Assembly (NCBI GenBank): GCA_947650285.1
Contig: CANTFL010001046.1
Span: forward strand, 23,343 to 87,342
Source: Hyaloperonospora brassicae
Taxonomy: Eukaryota > Oomycota > Peronosporomycetes > Peronosporales > Peronosporaceae
Length of the DNA: 64,000 nt
Direction: 5' to 3'
Shown here piece by piece: positions 49,151-59,824 of this stretch. Both the position numbers and the translations under genes were made by a program. The notes below the pieces were generated by a model. It was not told the origin of the DNA. It did no database searches and saw only the letters and a list, made by a program, of their open reading frames with translations. How positions within the stretch are numbered: the first letter of the stretch is position 1; the number at the start of each line of letters is the position of its first letter.

Positions 49151-50152
49151 TGTAGAGAGTAGTGATCGCTCTTTTGATGGGTCAATCACAACTCTCTACT
49201 TGCGGCCGGACGACCAACGAATGGAGAGGGTACTCCGACTGCGTGCTGTATTTTTCGCGCATCTTGTGCACCGGTCGGTGGGGCGGGTTGCACCCTTCCA
49301 GATGGAATCTAGTCGATGCCAAGCAAAACCAGTTGGGATTGGCGCTGTAGCGTGGAAATCTTCACACTATAGCGGGTGTACTTGTAAGGTGCTCAATATG
49401 AGTCACCCTGATCTCCACGAGATTGCTTTGTCAAAATAGAATTCTTGATCCGTGCGCCTTCTGACCACTTAAGCCGTCTCGCGATCTTGCACCTTTTGCC
49501 TCTACGTGTTTGCTGCGTCCAATTGCAGTCGAGATTTATGTTGAAAGTCCTTGATCCCTGGACAAATCATCCACAGATGTATCTTAATCAAAGTATGCAG
49601 CTTTCTCGACGTCAGGTGGCCAATGACCCTACCACAAAAAAAGAGGCATATGTACTTATAAGCAAATTCATATCTCTGTTTAATGATAATCAATCAAGTT
49701 CATCAGATTGACATATCGATAGGCCCATCTGTATGACGAGCCTTGGAACCACGCGTTTCCCTCCCAAGAGATTTTCCTTACACAAATTATAATTACTATT
49801 ATATTCGCTTTCTCTGGAAAAAAATCGTAAGAAATACGTCAGACTTGAATTCTGCTTACTCTAGCCGTGCGCGCTTTTTTCATATCGACAAATATATAAA
49901 CAGATCGGAAAAAAAATTGATGAGTTGAATCTAGATCGCAAATGAATAGAGATCGACAGATCTGATCGAAGGATCGGATCGAGATCGAAAGATCATATAT
50001 AGATCGAGTGATAAGACCGATATCGATGGTTTAAACCGAAATCGAGATATCGGGTCGAGATCTAGACCCTGAAAATAGATCGAGAGATCATTTCGAGATC
50101 GAGAGATCTTACTAAAGACGGCGATATTCCTATGAGTTTTTTCTTCAGCTCA
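49151..50152 (-). repeat. Element B1 5' LTR (right copy)
   Basis: Near-identical to the left copy from 49181 to about 49680 and strongly diverged beyond. The right part (49925-50110) is dense in GATCGAGA/GATCGA words. Its right end is approximate. Reverse-complemented, the shared block also aligns with the B2 LTR (for example ACTTAAGCCGTCTCGCGATCTTG against ACTTGCGCCGTCTCATGATTTTG). Confidence 0.75.
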
Positions 50153-50289
50153 CATAACCATCTCAGCATCATCTCAAATTTTCCAACTCAAGCTTGATCT
50201 CTATCTAATAGTTATGAATCCATGACTGTAAACTAATCTGGAGGATCGAAGACGGGTGATAATTAAAATTGTGGACCACGCCTACCGCA

Positions 50290-50441
50290 TTTAGTGCGAG
50301 GTCAAATTGATCGGTAAAGCAAGCTCGTAGATGGGCCCGTTGGCATGGGTGATGGGATCACATGACTGAGTAACTGAAAATGACTATGAGAATCATGCAG
50401 GTTGATCTACTAAACTGTCAAGAAAGAGTATAGTCGAGAAT
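50290..50441 (+). mobile_element. Tail of another family B2 copy, upstream of the B2 5' LTR
   Basis: TAACTGAAAATGACTATG…GATCTACTAAACTGTCAAGAAAGAGTATAG aligns, with substitutions, with the sequence just before the B2 3' LTR (GTGACAGAAAGCGACTGTAG…CACCTACCAAACGGTCAAGAAGGAGTATAG). The interior end and purine tract of the family therefore precede what should be a 5' LTR. 50153-50289 is not assigned. Confidence 0.65.
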
Positions 50442-51546
50442 TGACTACTGACCGATCGCGATCCGCGATCAAGGGTTGGATTACTAATTGATAAAGGCTT
50501 AGATCAACAAATTACAACGACCAGACCACTGAAGGGGCGAACATCATCCGAATTACTGGATCGCTAACGGCAATGGAAGATAGGTGGATACGGAAGCATG
50601 CTGGAGGAGTGGATTACCAAGATCATCAAACGTGCTAGGTCTCAGAAGTGACAGCGATCCGACGATGGATGCCCAATAAAAGACTCGACCGATTGATCAC
50701 GATCTATCCAGGGTATGTACCGCTGTGTGGTTTAGGCACATAATTGCGTGGACACATAATGGATGTGGATCACACACCGCGATCCACCACCCCGCGAACC
50801 AGTACCCCGAGCGGTCCACCACCTAGCGGTCCACCACCTAGCGATCCACTATGGATCAATCTACCACCTAGCGATCCACTACGGAGTATTGGCTGTGTAC
50901 CACATGATGCCCGAGGTGATGATATAGACAGGTGATACGCAACAGGAATTCAGCGAACAGATAGTTATAGTCATAGGGTTTACTTTTGGTTGGTTGGCAT
51001 AATACAGAATTGAATTTGCAACGAAAGATACGCGTCGACTTATTCCGGGAAGACAATTTGGCCTCCCGTTGAGTAGAGAGTCACCCGCGTCATTACAAAC
51101 TTCGACTTTCGATTGTTTGGCCAGCCGGAACATCAGTTCTCGCCCCCCCAATGCGATAGGACACAGGGAACATAACGGTTTAGATTCAAAATCATGAGAC
51201 GGCGCAAGTGATCAGAAAGCTCGCGGATCAAGAGTCAACTATGGATACAGGCGACTCTGGGAGAGTGCCCAAGTGTACTTGCGATCGAGTAAAGAGTTTC
51301 CACTCGATCCACCCACGGTTGACCGGGTGAAGAATTTCCACCCGATCAACACCTATCCCCAAAACGGTCAAGCTCAGCTTCAGCTCAAGTCCACCACGAA
51401 TAGAGCAACCCACCTCAACGACAGGTACTCAAGGTGTGAAAAAAGACACATAGCCCGAAATAGGGGTACCCCCTCCGTTCGTCGTTCGCTCGGGCGCCAC
51501 TAGACAGTCGGGATCACACACAATTTGTGGTCACCACTCGTCCACA
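50442..51546 (+). repeat. Element B2 5' LTR
   Basis: Starts TGACTACTGACC and ends …CACTCGTCCACA. It is nearly identical to the 3' copy through most of its length. AATAAA at 50675-50680 could be the polyadenylation signal. About 50790-50885 holds a short tandem array of GCGGTCCACCACCTA-like units. Frames on either strand inside the LTR (50744-50935, 50879-51151) are treated as incidental. Confidence 0.88.
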
Positions 51547-51547
51547 A

Positions 51548-51565
51548 TGGTACGCGTGCCCGAAT
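51548..51565 (+). promoter_or_regulatory. Element B2 primer-binding site
   Basis: TGGTACGCGTGCCCGAAT, one base after the LTR. It is shared in diverged form with B1. It is not the initiator-Met type; the tRNA is not identified. Confidence 0.6.
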
Positions 51566-52129
51566 CATTTTGTGACTCGGGATTTCACCGTGAATCCCTG
51601 AGCTATGAAGTCAAGAATTAGACTGTACCTGATATAGTAGCGCCAGTGAAAAAGGAATCGTCGCAGACGCGTGAGAATGAAGGATCTTCAGATCGTCTAA
51701 ATTTAAGTGGGGGTTTAATGACAAGAAAATAAAGTCGGAAGATCGGTCGCACGATCTGGAAGAATAAAACCAAACTCCTCATGAGTTTTTTTTGGAGGCC
51801 ACTACCGATTGCGATGCAAAGCACGACGTAGAGGATAAAGTTCCTAGGAGAATATCCAGACGGCTTTTTATATTCATATCAGACAAACTATCAGAAATGA
51901 TGTAGAAAAAAGCGAAATCTTCGGACAAGTATACTTATCTAGCCGCGGTAAAGTAAGATCAAACTTTTACAAAGACAGGTAAGCCGGAGATAAGGTCGAG
52001 ACGGAGAATGTAGATAAGAACAATAGTCAGTGGATCGCAAGAAAAGTTTAAAAGCTTTTTATTCGACGAAATCAGCCGGAAATGCCATTTGAAGGAGCTA
52101 GAGAAGCTGTTTTCGAGTGACCCTATGCC

Positions 52130-53980
52130 GAAGCCGATTAAACCGAAGCTGACCGAATTACTGCGCGGACCGATATCAGCACTCAGAGCAACTCCAAACT
52201 TGTTAGAGGCGCTCTGACGTCTAACAACCTGCTTGGCTGAGCCAGGAGCTCACTGCTGATACATTCAATGCGCAAACGCAACTAGAGTGCAACCACGATC
52301 GAGTAATCGCTGCCGTACAGTCGCTATTTAAGACGTAGAGTCCGCTCATAGGCATACGAGACTCTGAATAAAACTGAATCCCGCAGATCGACACCACGGA
52401 TCAACGGATCACGCCGCGAGGCACGATGGATTTAGTTTTCACACCAATTAACGATTTCCTTGAAGATGTACACACTAAATCATCTCGTTATCCTTCAGCG
52501 GAATAGAAACAGGACTCGAACGACTCAATCCAGATCCGGCGAATGTCGCTAGGACCAAGGGGCGAGGATCTATTGCGGAAGATATTTCAATGGAGCGAGG
52601 CAGAGGCGTAGGCGGGAAAGCCAGCGGCTACGCAGTATATGAACATGGTGGAATTAGATCAGATGAGCTCCTATTTTTGAGCATTCATGAAGCAATATGA
52701 GCTAGAACAAGCCCGTATGGGCGCCGGGCGATCATCTACATTCTAACTCGAACCGGAGATCGACATGCAAATATGAACATAAATTCAATAAAATCGCGTA
52801 TTAGTTGTTAATCCGACCATGATCTTGCGCGCCGAGATAAAGAAAGCACAAGATTACCACAGGTGGCAACGGCAGTAGGTTGGAATGGTTTTGGTTCCAA
52901 TAATCATAGATTTCGATTATATGCCATGGCCGAACTGAAAGCGTTTGCCGGATTGGAGAAGAATGAAGAGCGAGCGAGAAAATGGATCAGAAAGGTAAAG
53001 TCCGCTTTCCTACGCGATCAAGCGCCTGATGAGGAGAAGTTCTTGGTGTTCAGAATTCTTCTTATGGAACCGGCGCGTGGCTGGTAAACCCATCCCAGTC
53101 GCTCGACGAGGATTTCGTGGACGGCACTCCTGGAAGTCTTCATGGCCAAATATGGAGGGATGAACGGTATTTTGGTTGGTAGACTCACTATTAAGCCCGT
53201 AAGCGATCGAATGAGACTCCGTTAAATTACTTGTACCGTCTAAATGTGGCTGAGATCTGGGCGAAGATCCCGATACGAGATGGATCGTCTGGTATCATGA
53301 AGTAACATGTAGGTAATTACATTGGTAACCTGGACGATTGCGAGCTGGTGGAAATATTGACTATTTTACGCCTTAGAGATGCAGACGATATTAAAGAAAT
53401 TCTGCTAGAATGCAAAAATATAGACTTCCAAGAAGAACACGCCTCAATGGGAATGACTGAAATTTTTTTACAGAATTTTAAGTCACAGGCGGCTAAAATA
53501 CCGGCAAAACCAGCCCGGGCTGTGAAAGCGATACACGTGGAACGCGAAAGCAGTGGATCGTAAGTTGACTCCGGCGAATAGGAGACTGACTCTAATCGAC
53601 GAAACGTGTACGAGGCTACAGCTGCGGATAGCGCTCAGAAGTCAGGAGACCCGATCGTCTAAAACGATAGATTCGAGTAAGAGAGGCACTACGATCGTGG
53701 GAAACCTCCAACAGTGCGTAAGAACTGTGGGTCGAAGAGGCGTGATGATCGCAGGTATTTGAAATGACAGATGTGTAAGAAGTGCGAACTTGAACGTCTT
53801 TCCGCGGACAAGTGCTACTAGATGTGTTCCGTATGCGAGAATGTCCACGATGAAGGAAAGTTCCCGATGGAATAGTTTATAACATAATTGCCAGTGGTAT
53901 GTTCCTACCAAGCATACAGGGATTTTGCCGGATCAAGCCGAGAAAATGCTATATGAGAAGGCTCGCCAAATTGGGATCTG
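52130..53980 (+). pseudogene. gag: Element B2 gag (capsid and zinc knuckles), broken
   Basis: N-terminal traces include LLRGPISALRATPNLLEAL (about 52160) and MDLVFTPINDF (about 52434). The capsid core is clear: MAELKAFAGLEKNEERARKW and KVKSAFLRDQAPDEEKFLVF (frame 52863-53087), then LAEILTILRLRDADD-like sequence (frame 53348-53563) ending AVKAIHVERESSGS. Knuckle remains at about 53768-53870 read MCKKCELERLSADKCY and CSVCENVHDEGKFPME, with the knuckle His replaced. The closing QAYRDFAGSSRE-type sequence and MLYEKA (about 53948) match the family Gag end. Gag forms the particle that packages element RNA. At least four frameshifts. Spacer 51566-52129 is an untranslated leader. Confidence 0.82.
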
Positions 53981-54234
53981 GTACGAGCGGAGCGCTCTAG
54001 GCTCTGCTTATATGCATTTGTGAAGAGGAAGTCGTTCGACGAAAGCGAGGACAAGCAGGATAATTTACATAATACATAAGATTTTTCAAACTGTATGTGT
54101 TACATTACGAGTGTTAATAGACAAGACAAGTACGACCGATCGCTCACCAAGATGAAACTTGTCTTAGCGTCTGGCGAGTCAAGGAAATATAGAAAATACT
54201 ATACACGAGGAAAATGGTATAGGAAAGCTTAAGT

Positions 54235-54830
54235 GATTGGGAAGATGAACAACAAAAATGCCACAATGCTACTTGACTCGTGATCTGAGATCTTGGTCGT
54301 GGATTCTGCCTTTTTTCGTAAGGTAGGTTGTGTAATCGACGAGAATCTCAAACAGGAGTGTGTGCGGATAGGTGAAAATATGTACATGACCGGAGAACGT
54401 ACCCAGATCAATGTAACCTTAAATGGATCACTGGTGTATTATTTTAATGTGTGGGTGGGTGAATAAGTCGGTCAAAGCGCTATCCTGGGTATAAATTTCA
54501 TTGTACCTGCAGGTATAAGTCTGGAATTAGCTAATGGGACGCTGGTAATGCCAGATAAAGTGAGTTTTCTCATCTATCAGGACGCAGACCTCTAGACCGA
54601 TCGTCCGTGGAGGTGATCTTGTTCCCGGAACAGCATGTAGTTCGACCGGTCGGTAAACCAACAGAGGTAAGGATCGGCAATACCCAGTTCACCGCCAAAT
54701 TATGGGTGTGGCGCGACCCATCATGGGCACCCACCGTACATTTCGGGATTAAACAGATCAAGTACTTTCATCTAACTAATATCAGCGACAAAGAAGTATC
54801 CATCAATCGTGGACCGACTTAAGGCTTGAT
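54235..54830 (+). pseudogene. pol: Element B2 pol: aspartic protease region
   Basis: The frame begins MNNKNATMLLDS, then a stop where the Gly of the D-S-G site is expected (about 54279), then SEILVVDSAFF. It continues GENMYMTGERTQINVTLNGS, LVYYFNVWVGE, stop, ILGINFIVPAGISLELANGT. A shifted frame 54607-54822 carries KLWVWRDPSWAPTVHFG and LTNISDKEVSINRG. The same motifs occur in B1. This enzyme processes Gag and Pol. Confidence 0.82.
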
Positions 54831-55439
54831 TATGTCTGCCGATACGGTAAATTGATACACAGGCTACGTCTCGATTGGATCGCGACGGTACAACGAGTGG
54901 CATCCTATAGCATTTGAAGCAACGGCCGATAAAGAGGTAGCGCTGCAGCTCGAAAACGCTGGTCCACTTGTGGGTCACCCACCATACCATACGCCGAAGA
55001 AGTTTTTACGTTAGAGAAAGAAAATAACGAATAAACGGACATCCCGATCCGATACGAAAAAGGTGTTTCACGTGTAAAGCCACAACCACGTGTCGCTAAC
55101 ACGATCGAGGAGGAGGGCGGAGGCAATAGAGTAATTGAAGGGTCAAATGAAGGAGGTAAAACTAATTAGGATGGATATAACGATCGATTGCATGACGGTT
55201 CAAGTGACTTGATCGACGATCTCCATGCGGATCATCGATCAACAAGTGTACTGACTGTGTTTAACATGATTCAAGAACAAGCGCCGAATGACAAAGCAGG
55301 CGATCAGTCCAAGAAAGAGGCTGGACTTTCACCAGATGTAAAGATCGATAAAGAATAATGTCCGAACGATGATCTAATCGCGATAGAGCCGAATGTCTCT
55401 ACGTATCGTCATGAAAGTGAAGAACTGTACGCCGAGGAT

Positions 55440-56205
55440 TTGGATCATCACATGACTGTACTGCCTGACATTGTTACGCCTACTGCCGAAGTAACGATTG
55501 AAAATATTCAGGTAGGCGATTCATACGAACCGCTGACTGATGACCAGGAACGATTGAGACAATCGATCTGGAGAAACAAGCACATTCTTGTTGGTAAAGA
55601 GAAAGCACTCCCTCCAGCCACATCGGTGGAGATATGCGATATTGACGTGAGAGGAGCGAGAACGATCGCACATAGAGTACGGCCAGTGGCGCTCACGATC
55701 CGTGAAGAATAGCGGATTTAATCAAAATACTGCGAACAGTCAAGAATATTCGACCTTCCACATCACCACGGGCTTCGCCGATCGTCGTAATGATCAAGAA
55801 GAATGGCGAGGATATTCGATTGTGTATTGGATATCGACGTGTAAATCAGCTAACAAAGCTGATGGTGTATTCAACGCGATTGATCAGAAAACTTTTACAA
55901 GACATGAACGAAGCGATGTGGTATTGTTCACTGGATATGGCAAGCGGGTTTTAGGTTCTGAAGATGACGGAACAAGCAAGAAGTGTTTTTGCATTATTAC
56001 GTCATTAGGCTTGTTTTAATGGCTACGGATGCCGTTTGGGTTACAATTCGCTATGTAGATTTACCAAGCTTGATCGACAATGCATTGTTTGGCTATTTGA
56101 AGATCGAAGCCGATTCAGGTGTTTCTTCGATAAAGCCTCATAAACGGATCGACGTGGTTCAAAAGAAGGAGAATCGAACACCAGTCATACATCTTTTGTG
56201 CTAGG
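55440..56205 (+). pseudogene. pol: Element B2 pol: reverse transcriptase
   Basis: Frame 55440-55712 gives the RT start: QVGDSYEPLTDDQERLRQSI, KEKALPPATSVEICDIDVRG, AHRVRPVALTIREE. After frame changes come VYSTRLINKLLQDMNEAMWY and CSLDMASGF (55925-55951) with the catalytic Asp intact at 55934-55936, followed at once by a stop. WLRMPFGLQFAM lies at about 56019-56054. The xDD block was not found. 54831-55439 is the protease-RT linker. Confidence 0.82.
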
Positions 56206-56568
56206 TTGAACATTGTATATCGATGAGATTTAACTTCCAGCTACATATTGGACTGATCTTAATGAAAGAGTAGAAGGATGGCTACGTGAATGCGACAAGT
56301 GAAGTCTGTCGATCAGCCTGACCAAATGTTTTTGGGAAGGCGCAAGGTGAATAATCTCGGTCATCACATATCACTCGCTGGATTGGAAGCCCGCCCTAAA
56401 TTACTCGTATCGCTGGTCAATAACCCGTTTCCTTTAACAATATGGTCGCTGTAGTCATTCTTAGAAAGTTTAAATTACTAAAGTCGATTCGTTGAAGACT
56501 TTGCAATAGATGCATAAGTGCTCTACGAACTACGCGAACAGGAATTCCACGAAATTAGCCGCATGTAA

Positions 56569-56860
56569 GTGATGGAGTCAACAATGACGAGTGAAGAGAG
56601 AGTTAAAGATCAGACATGTCGAGGGTCTAGTGATCCAGATCGTATCTGTGTTACAGGGTGCAAGCCAAAAGTGGAAGATCGCGAAAATCAGGGTGACAGC
56701 GATCCAGATCGTATAGATGTTCAGGGGGCTATCCAAACGTGGACGACCGCAAAGATCAAGGTGACAGCGATCCAGATCATACCTGTGTAGCAGGGAGCGA
56801 TCCAGAGTATTCTTGTGTTACAGGGGGCGACCAGGCCTCAACGGACAGTAGTCGATGAAA
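56569..56860 (+). repeat. Tandem repeat, 68-69 bp, coding an acidic 23-residue unit in the RT-RNase H linker
   Basis: GATCCAGATC recurs at 56632, 56701 and 56769. In frame the first two units read SDPDRICVTG…EDRENQGD and SDPDRIDVQG. A one-base shift then moves the third unit (SDPDHTCVAGSDPEYSCVTG) to another frame. The period is a near multiple of three, which fits an expanded protein repeat. I see no such repeat at the matching place in B1. Confidence 0.65.
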
Positions 56861-56879
56861 ATAAAGGATGGTTTCGCTG

Positions 56880-57140
56880 AACATGATGAAGGATAAGATT
56901 TCTAAATCTCTGATTCTCAAACACTTCGATCCGGATTGTCTTCCAGTGATCGGTGTCTATGCTAGCAAATGGGCAGTATCTGCAGCTTTTCTACATGAAC
57001 ACGATGGAACATACTGTCCCGTAACGTTCACAAGATGAAAGCTAAAACTCAGTGAAATTAACTATGGAATGGTGTAAGAGAGGATTAGCTCTGTTGTGCA
57101 TCCTGGATGTCGGCTACACTATGTTGTTTTAACTATAAAT
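56880..57140 (+). pseudogene. pol: Element B2 pol: first RNase H
   Basis: MMKDKISKSLILKHFDPDCL, PVIGVYASKWAVSAAFLHEH, DGTYCPVTFTR, stop, KLKLSEINYG (about 56882-57072). This is the RNase H that directly follows RT in gypsy Pol. The order and the H/D-rich start match the family. Confidence 0.75.
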
Positions 57141-57414
57141 CAAGGTGCTCACACTTCATTTGACGTTGGACTGGCTGGTACAATCTCCAGGCCTGACTGG
57201 GAGATTAGAGAGATGGGCGGCGTTGTTATCTCATTAGACTTTAAGGATAAAGAAGCGTAAAAAGAGAGAAGATGAAATACTGGGTTAAATCGCCGCTAGT
57301 ATAATCCCGCGCGAAGAGGTTGACGAGGTGTTTGTCGCGATTAGCCTTAGGAAACAGCAGGAAAAAACGATACCTATGCCATAACCAACGGCGGAGAAGA
57401 ATGAAAGTCTTTGA

Positions 57415-57890
57415 GTGGTCATTTTTACTGTTTTGGCCCAAACTAAACGAAAAGGCGGGGCTTTTAGCGCAATAGTATGGAAGCTTCCCGAATGAAACAT
57501 AGTGACTGCTACATCCGAATATGCAACGGACTTTACAGTGAACTAGGCTGAGTACCGTGGTTTGCCACTACGTTTCGATCTCTTGGTCAATTAAAATGGG
57601 GGGCATATCATCATTTGTGGCAATTTCAACTTAGTGATCAGGCAGATGCATGGCGAAATCGATTGCAAAGCGTCCGGATTGCACTTGTTACGTCATAAGG
57701 ATCGAGAAATCCCGATCGTGGCCGGACCACGATTTTTTACATATATAGAGGGATTTCAATCAGAGTGCAGATCGAGTGGCAAGAAAAGCTTTGCATACAG
57801 AGCAAAAATCGATCGCTTTCTCCGATTATTGTCGTCAGGATTTATGTTCCTTGAACCGGTTAAACAAGTTGTTGATGACCAATAGTGTCG
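57415..57890 (+). pseudogene. pol: Element B2 pol: second RNase H domain
   Basis: KRKGGAFSAIVWKLPE (about 57448-57495), a SEYATDF…AEYRGLPLRFDLL segment (about 57515-57580), IIICGNFNLVIRQMHGEIDC (about 57605-57664) and KASGLHLLRH. In related elements the CGNF site is CGDS, so the Asp is changed here. The G-rich strand, the AEY helix and the Asp site are the layout of a cellular-type RNase H. It is additional to the RNase H at 56880-57140. Confidence 0.65.
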
Positions 57891-58194
57891 ATCCGGTCGT
57901 GAAAAAGCTGCCCTCATTAGGTCAGCCGCAAAAAAACGGCGGTAGCCTAAAGTATAAAAAGAAAAAATCGTTCGGCATACGGCGATCGCCAGAATAACTG
58001 ATAGAAGAATTCATTTGGCAGGTCAGAATCCCGAGATTTAGCAAGCACATAATGAGAAGAAGTGGATCGCCAGACTGTAGGAAATTTAAATCGGGACATA
58101 ACGAAGTTGATTATCGAAGTAACATAACTATGTTCTCGGATCGCGTCCGAATATGAAGTAAACAAGAGCAGACTATTATTTTTCTACCCTATAT

Positions 58195-58460
58195 CAACTG
58201 AATATCCGGAAAATCGGGTGGATTTGGTTCGTTTGGTGATACCAGAACTACTGCTGCAAGATTTACTACATCACTGCCACACCAGTCAGAAGGGCTGCCA
58301 CCAAGGTATAGGCCGAACGTACCAACAAATCCGGTCACACTTTCACTGGAGAGGACATTATCGGAGTGTTCAGCGTATTGTGGGAGTATGCGTTGGTTGC
58401 ACGACGAGGAAAGAATAACTATTTTTCGCGGCGAATGTCCGATAAATGTCCAAGCCACTT
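58195..58460 (+). pseudogene. pol: Element B2 pol: integrase zinc (HHCC) domain
   Basis: Frame 58218-58418, MDLVRLVIPELLLQDLLHHC, then HTSQKGCHQGIGRTYQQI, HFHWRGHYRSVQRIVGVCVG and C. Both His residues and the C-x-x-C pair are present. The same block occurs in B1. Confidence 0.85.
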
Positions 58461-59140
58461 AACCGTTTAAAATATTCGCGATGGATCACATACCATCACT
58501 ATCGCGATCTTTCAAAGGATTAAGCCAAATTTGTTTTGAAAGTAGATCTGTTCTCGGGATACGTTATCGTCAAATCGAATTTCTATAGATTTTATTAAAC
58601 GATCGCTGAGAGTTACGAGTAGTGTGTATTTGGAAGATTTGAGGACAGTGAATCGATCCGCCAAGATCTAGCGCAAGAGTTCATGTCCGATTTATTCCGA
58701 GCGTACAATCGGACGCGAAAAAAAAACTGCGTGCAATTATGACGTACCGACCTCAAGCAAATGGGACAGCAAATTAAATTGTGCAAACGCTGACGAGAGC
58801 TTTAAATATTCACGTCTCGGATACGAATCAGATAGATTTGGCCGAATACGCCGAGAGGTTGATGTAAGCCATCAGCACGGCACATGATCGCGTGCAAGGA
58901 TATGCTCCATTCTACCTGATCCAAGGTTGAGACCCACGATCGACGCTGTAAGCGACTTTGCCCTTGGATGCACCAAAAGACGAGACCATGAATCATGAAG
59001 ATGGCGAACCATACACAGCGTCAATATCAACAATTGAGAGAAGACGTGAGCGATCGTCTACGCATTGCGATCAAGGACCGGGTCGATCGACACAATACTG
59101 AGGGAAGGATCACATAGGACCAAGTATGGCTATATTTGGA
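58461..59140 (+). pseudogene. pol: Element B2 pol: integrase DDE core and tail, degraded
   Basis: A MDHIPSLSRSFKG block (about 58480-58520) holds the first Asp. TYRPQANGTAN, stop, IVQTLTRALNIHVSD (about 58742-58820) is the third block, where the Glu position is now Asn. The family tail AEYAERLM…AHDRVQGYAPFYLIQG (about 58843-58928) and DPRSTL…ATLPLDAPKDE follow in changing frames. Confidence 0.75.
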
Positions 59141-59640
59141 TCGAGTGAACGAATGATACGCCCAAAGCTAGCAACAATCTGTCATGGACCATTCCGGGTA
59201 AGTAAACCTTGCGGAAGACATCCGGTGCGATTGGTAGTTTCGAATACATCGTATCGATTTTCCCACTGGAACATTTATTGAAGCTTAAGCGAGTAAAAAA
59301 CTTCCCGGATCGTTCGAGATACCATATAAATGTTGATGAGGCGAATCGCCTCGATTTTGACGAGGCCATGCTGCCGGAAAACAGCTAATAGCGCACATTA
59401 AGTGAAGGCGAGTTTAACGTCGACAAGATAATGGATGTGTGATCCGGTAAGAATACCCCTTTCGGAAGAATCCAACGCCAGTATTTGGTGCATTTGAAGC
59501 GATCTGGTGATCCGACATGGACAGACGAGGAAGACGTGATCTGTGGAGTCTTATTGCAAAAGTTTGATCGCGATTAGGTCAGCAAGAATCGTTCGGAGGT
59601 GAGGCAATTACACGATGACACGAAGGACGAATAACCGATG
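59141..59640 (+). pseudogene. pol: Element B2 pol: C-terminal module and chromodomain
   Basis: Traces of the post-core module (PKLATICHGPFRVSKPCG) lie near 59162-59215. The chromodomain reads QYLVHLKRSGDPTWTDEEDV and ICGVLLQKFDRD (about 59480-59577), with the W and acidic residues typical of the fold. The pol end, VSKNRSEVRQLHDDTKDE, lies near 59580-59632. Confidence 0.75.
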
Positions 59641-59824
59641 TGTCGGATTGGAATTCTTCTGCGAAATGGGTGCAAAAGGAGGTATGGGAGAGATGTGACG
59701 TATGGCAATCTTGGGTAGCAAAGCCCGATCGCAGTGGATATATATATAGTGGCGAATGAGATGAATTTATGTCCCGATCGACGAGAAAGAAAAGATATAA
59801 GATCTTCTTTTAATTAAGATACGT

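Larger units (their letters stand above)
39295..50152 (-). mobile_element. Element B1: full-length decayed Ty3/gypsy retrotransposon, minus strand
   Basis: Read on the minus strand from 50152: 5' LTR, primer-binding site, gag with zinc knuckles, protease, RT, RNase H, a second RNase H, integrase with HHCC domain, chromodomain, ORF3, purine tract, 3' LTR. It is colinear with plus-strand element B2 over the whole interior. The two RNase H domains fit the oomycete Chronos/Archon-type gypsy elements; that assignment is from memory. Frameshifts and stops are frequent. Confidence 0.88.

Noticed and set aside
50744..50935. Pro/Ser-rich plus-strand frame in the B2 5' LTR
   Set aside because: It is created by the short tandem units of the LTR and is broken by small indels in the other LTR copy.
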